Assembly: GCA_947494715.1 (NCBI GenBank)
Contig: CANLWG010000005.1
Location: forward strand, 124,001-188,000
Direction of reading: 5' to 3'
Origin: an uncultured Flavobacteriaceae bacterium
GTDB taxonomy: Bacteria > Bacteroidota > Bacteroidia > Flavobacteriales > Flavobacteriaceae
DNA length: 64,000 nucleotides
The notes below the pieces were generated by a model that ran no database searches, had not been told where the DNA came from, and worked only from the letters and a program-made list of their open reading frames with translations. The position numbers and the translations under genes were made by a program. Shown here piece by piece: positions 62,249 through 64,000 of the stretch; the stretch's first letter is position 1; each line of letters begins with the position of its first letter.

Positions 62249-63031
62249 TTACGATTCAACCTGTTCATTACCTTTAAGTTCTTTTTTTAGAATATTCCTG
62301 AATCGTGTTGCACTGATATAGTGGTCCTCAATCAGCTTTCCGTCATGCAGCAGATTGAATACTCCATAACCCGAGGGAGCATTTTTTGCTTCCTTGGCCG
62401 TTTTTATTTTGGTCACTTTTAAGTCAATATTAAAATCCATTGCGGTATGCAACATAGCTTCAACAGATTTCTCGTGCCAAGGGCATTGGTCTGCATAGAG
62501 CAAATGCCAACCTCGGTATTTTTCCTGCTGTACCGTCCAATTCAATAATTTTGGGTCCGTTGCCGTAGCCTTCCATTTTTTGGATAGCAATTCAAACCTT
62601 CCGCGGCAATCTACCTGTTTGAACCCATTTTTCTCGAAAATACTTTTGCCCGCTATCCAACTACCCTTGCTGGTCATTACACAAACTCCAGCCATATTCT
62701 TGTCCTGGGCTTCTTTCTCAGCCTCTTCAATAAGCATAGACCCATAGCCTTTGTTCCTATCCTTTTTGGAATAGACGTACATACAATGGATAAACATATA
62801 ATTGTCCGCATCTACAGGTCGCCATGCATTCTTGGCGGGTGTGTATTCCACAAACCCTATCATTTGGTCATCCTCATTTTTTAGGATTTTTAACTTTAGG
62901 CCTTCTCTGTGACGTTTTTCAAACCATTTTCGTTTGCTTTCAAATGCCGAATTGGTAATATCCTTGACACAAAAAAGAGTTTCCTTTTGGACATTCTCCG
63001 AGGTTACCTCTACTATTTTTAACGAATCCAT
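62249..63031 (-). CDS. GNAT acetyltransferase with YoaP-like C-terminal domain
   Basis: The protein has 260 residues. GNAT core (about 1-155) with the CoA loop RNKGYGSMLIEEAEKEA. The C-terminal 100 residues contain YADQCPWHEKSVEAML (CxxH) and GVFNLLHDGKLIEDHYISATRFRNIL, the YoaP-type thioredoxin-like domain. Its acceptor is unknown. It is 6 bp from the GyrI-like gene, in one operon. Confidence 0.85.
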   Translation of the reverse strand: MDSLKIVEVTSENVQKETLFCVKDITNSAFESKRKWFEKRHREGLKLKILKNEDDQMIGFVEYTPAKNAWRPVDADNYMFIHCMYVYSKKDRNKGYGSMLIEEAEKEAQDKNMAGVCVMTSKGSWIAGKSIFEKNGFKQVDCRGRFELLSKKWKATATDPKLLNWTVQQEKYRGWHLLYADQCPWHEKSVEAMLHTAMDFNIDLKVTKIKTAKEAKNAPSGYGVFNLLHDGKLIEDHYISATRFRNILKKELKGNEQVES

Positions 63032-63037
63032 TACTGC

Positions 63038-63601
63038 TTAGATTTTTTCAGTTTTCACCAGTGCCTTTCGATAATTTATCTTCTTATTCGGAACGTCCCA
63101 AATCTCCATAACCGGGGCATCTACCGCATAACCCTTTTGCTTCGCATAAGCATTTAGGGCCGGATAAACCCTTCGGATCCCAATAAGTACCGATGGCATC
63201 CCCTTAAACGGAAACTCTACGACAATGTATTTGTCCTCGGGATATTCCATTATTTCAAAATCCTTTCTCAAGGCTTCTATCTTATCAAAATCAGATTCCA
63301 AAATACATCCTATGTCCGCTCTCAACTTATCTTTTTCAGTAACCTTTGGATTATCATAGTAGATTCCAAAACCTTTTGTAGTGGCTATTTGATAATCTTC
63401 CAATAACTTTTGGTAGACTCTATCGGAAGCAGCGGCGCTTTGACTATAATCTCCGGTTATTTTTTCATAGACCAGGGTCTCGCCACCAACTTCCTTGATC
63501 TCAGGAGAGATATTGACAAAACCACCATAGTACGTATATGCCGAAGCTATTACCACTACAAGTACCACAATAATCCACAATACGATTTGGAGAGTTTTCA
63601 T
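63038..63601 (-). CDS. GyrI-like small-molecule-binding protein, membrane-anchored
   Basis: The protein has 187 residues: an N-terminal membrane helix (4-26) and a GyrI-like/AraC effector-binding domain (about 35-180), with GIYYDNPKVTEKDKLRADIG and WDVPNKKINYR, as in SOUL/GyrI-like proteins. It probably binds a small ligand outside the membrane or on its inner face. Same operon as the GNAT gene. Confidence 0.8.
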   Translation of the reverse strand: MKTLQIVLWIIVVLVVVIASAYTYYGGFVNISPEIKEVGGETLVYEKITGDYSQSAAASDRVYQKLLEDYQIATTKGFGIYYDNPKVTEKDKLRADIGCILESDFDKIEALRKDFEIMEYPEDKYIVVEFPFKGMPSVLIGIRRVYPALNAYAKQKGYAVDAPVMEIWDVPNKKINYRKALVKTEKI

Positions 63602-63644
63602 ACGTTCAAATCTTTTTATTTATTTTCAGAAGTCGGTCCGGCCA

Positions 63645-64000
63645 TTATGCAATAAGCATACCCCCATCCACAACATAGGTGCAGCCCGTACAATACTTGC
63701 TCTCGTCCGAAGCTAAAAACAGGGCCGTGTCCGCTATTTCCCGCGACTCGGCATATCGTCCAAAGAGAACGGAAGATTCAAAGTTCCCTAATGCCTCACT
63801 AGGATCTTCGGGTGATATGTCCTTTTCAATACGCCGCATCATATCCGTGTTCACGGGACCTGGGTGTATCGTATTCACTCGGATTTTTTTATCCGCAAAT
63901 TCAAGGGCGGCTACCCGCATGATACCAACGACTCCATGTTTGCTGGCCACATAGGCCCCGAGGCCAGAAAAACCCTTTAACCCTGCCACGGATGAAGTAA
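63645..64000 (-). CDS. SDR family oxidoreductase, C-terminal part (cut by window edge)
   Basis: About 118 residues are visible. The catalytic Ser region SSVAGLKGFSGLGAYVASKHGVVG carries the Y-x3-K (YVASK), then VRVNTIHPGPVNTDM-like and CTGCTYVVDGGMLIA at the end. The N-terminal Rossmann motif lies outside. The substrate cannot be told. It lies 43 bp upstream of the GyrI-like gene in the same direction and may belong to its operon. Confidence 0.88.
   Translation of the reverse strand, partial: TSSVAGLKGFSGLGAYVASKHGVVGIMRVAALEFADKKIRVNTIHPGPVNTDMMRRIEKDISPEDPSEALGNFESSVLFGRYAESREIADTALFLASDESKYCTGCTYVVDGGMLIA

Overview
The window comes from a member of the Bacteroidota, most likely a marine flavobacterium. 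It carries a SusC/SusD glycan-uptake pair with a sulfatase and glycan enzymes, DUF3857 transglutaminase-like proteins, a 7TM-AraC regulator and an MlaEFD system. Promoters follow the Bacteroidota pattern (-7 element TAnnTTTG) and Shine-Dalgarno sequences are weak. I see no rRNA, tRNA, CRISPR array, insertion sequence or prophage.

1-18.5 kb is a mixed accessory region. It holds a membrane protein, a TIM-barrel hydrolase-like gene broken by an in-frame TAG, two overlapping DUF3857 proteins, a RidA protein and an ECF sigma factor heading a three-gene unit. A ParDE toxin-antitoxin pair, an AraC-type membrane regulator, several secreted or lipoproteins of unknown role and a TPR histidine kinase/NarL response regulator pair follow.

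18.9-34.6 kb is a polysaccharide utilisation locus on the minus strand. A seven-gene operon runs from an N-acetylneuraminate-lyase-like aldolase through SusC, SusD, a fasciclin lipoprotein, an Fn3/BNR sialidase-like protein and an FAD oxidoreductase to a fused kelch-mutarotase/sodium symporter. A FadR-type GntR regulator, a sulfatase and a GH140-like DUF4038 protein follow. A palindrome close to ATGTAAGACAT lies in all four promoters and is probably the GntR operator. The gene set points to a sulfated glycan containing a sialic- or ulosonic-type acid.

34.7-60.6 kb is dominated by a stress or low-oxygen island: MlaEFD, two double universal stress proteins, a kinase/APH/CDP-alcohol transferase operon, a phosphoribosyltransferase, archease-RtcB, dodecin, a receiver protein, a PNPOx-like protein, OmpA-PfkB, DUF302, flavin reductase, an M20 peptidase, DUF1611 and a flavodoxin. 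Most transcription units carry a CRP/FNR-type palindrome (RTGAY-N4-RTCAY). Its centre is almost always exactly 29.5 bp before a TAnnTTTG-like -7 element, so the site sits at about -41.5. The same signal precedes a gene-free 0.9 kb stretch with three strong intrinsic terminators, which I interpret as an array of undescribed small RNAs. The gene content resembles the mycobacterial DosR dormancy regulon, although the binding sites are of FNR type.

60.7-64 kb holds a sigma-like factor, a conserved CxxC protein, a GNAT/YoaP protein, a GyrI-like membrane-anchored protein and the end of an SDR dehydrogenase cut by the window edge.
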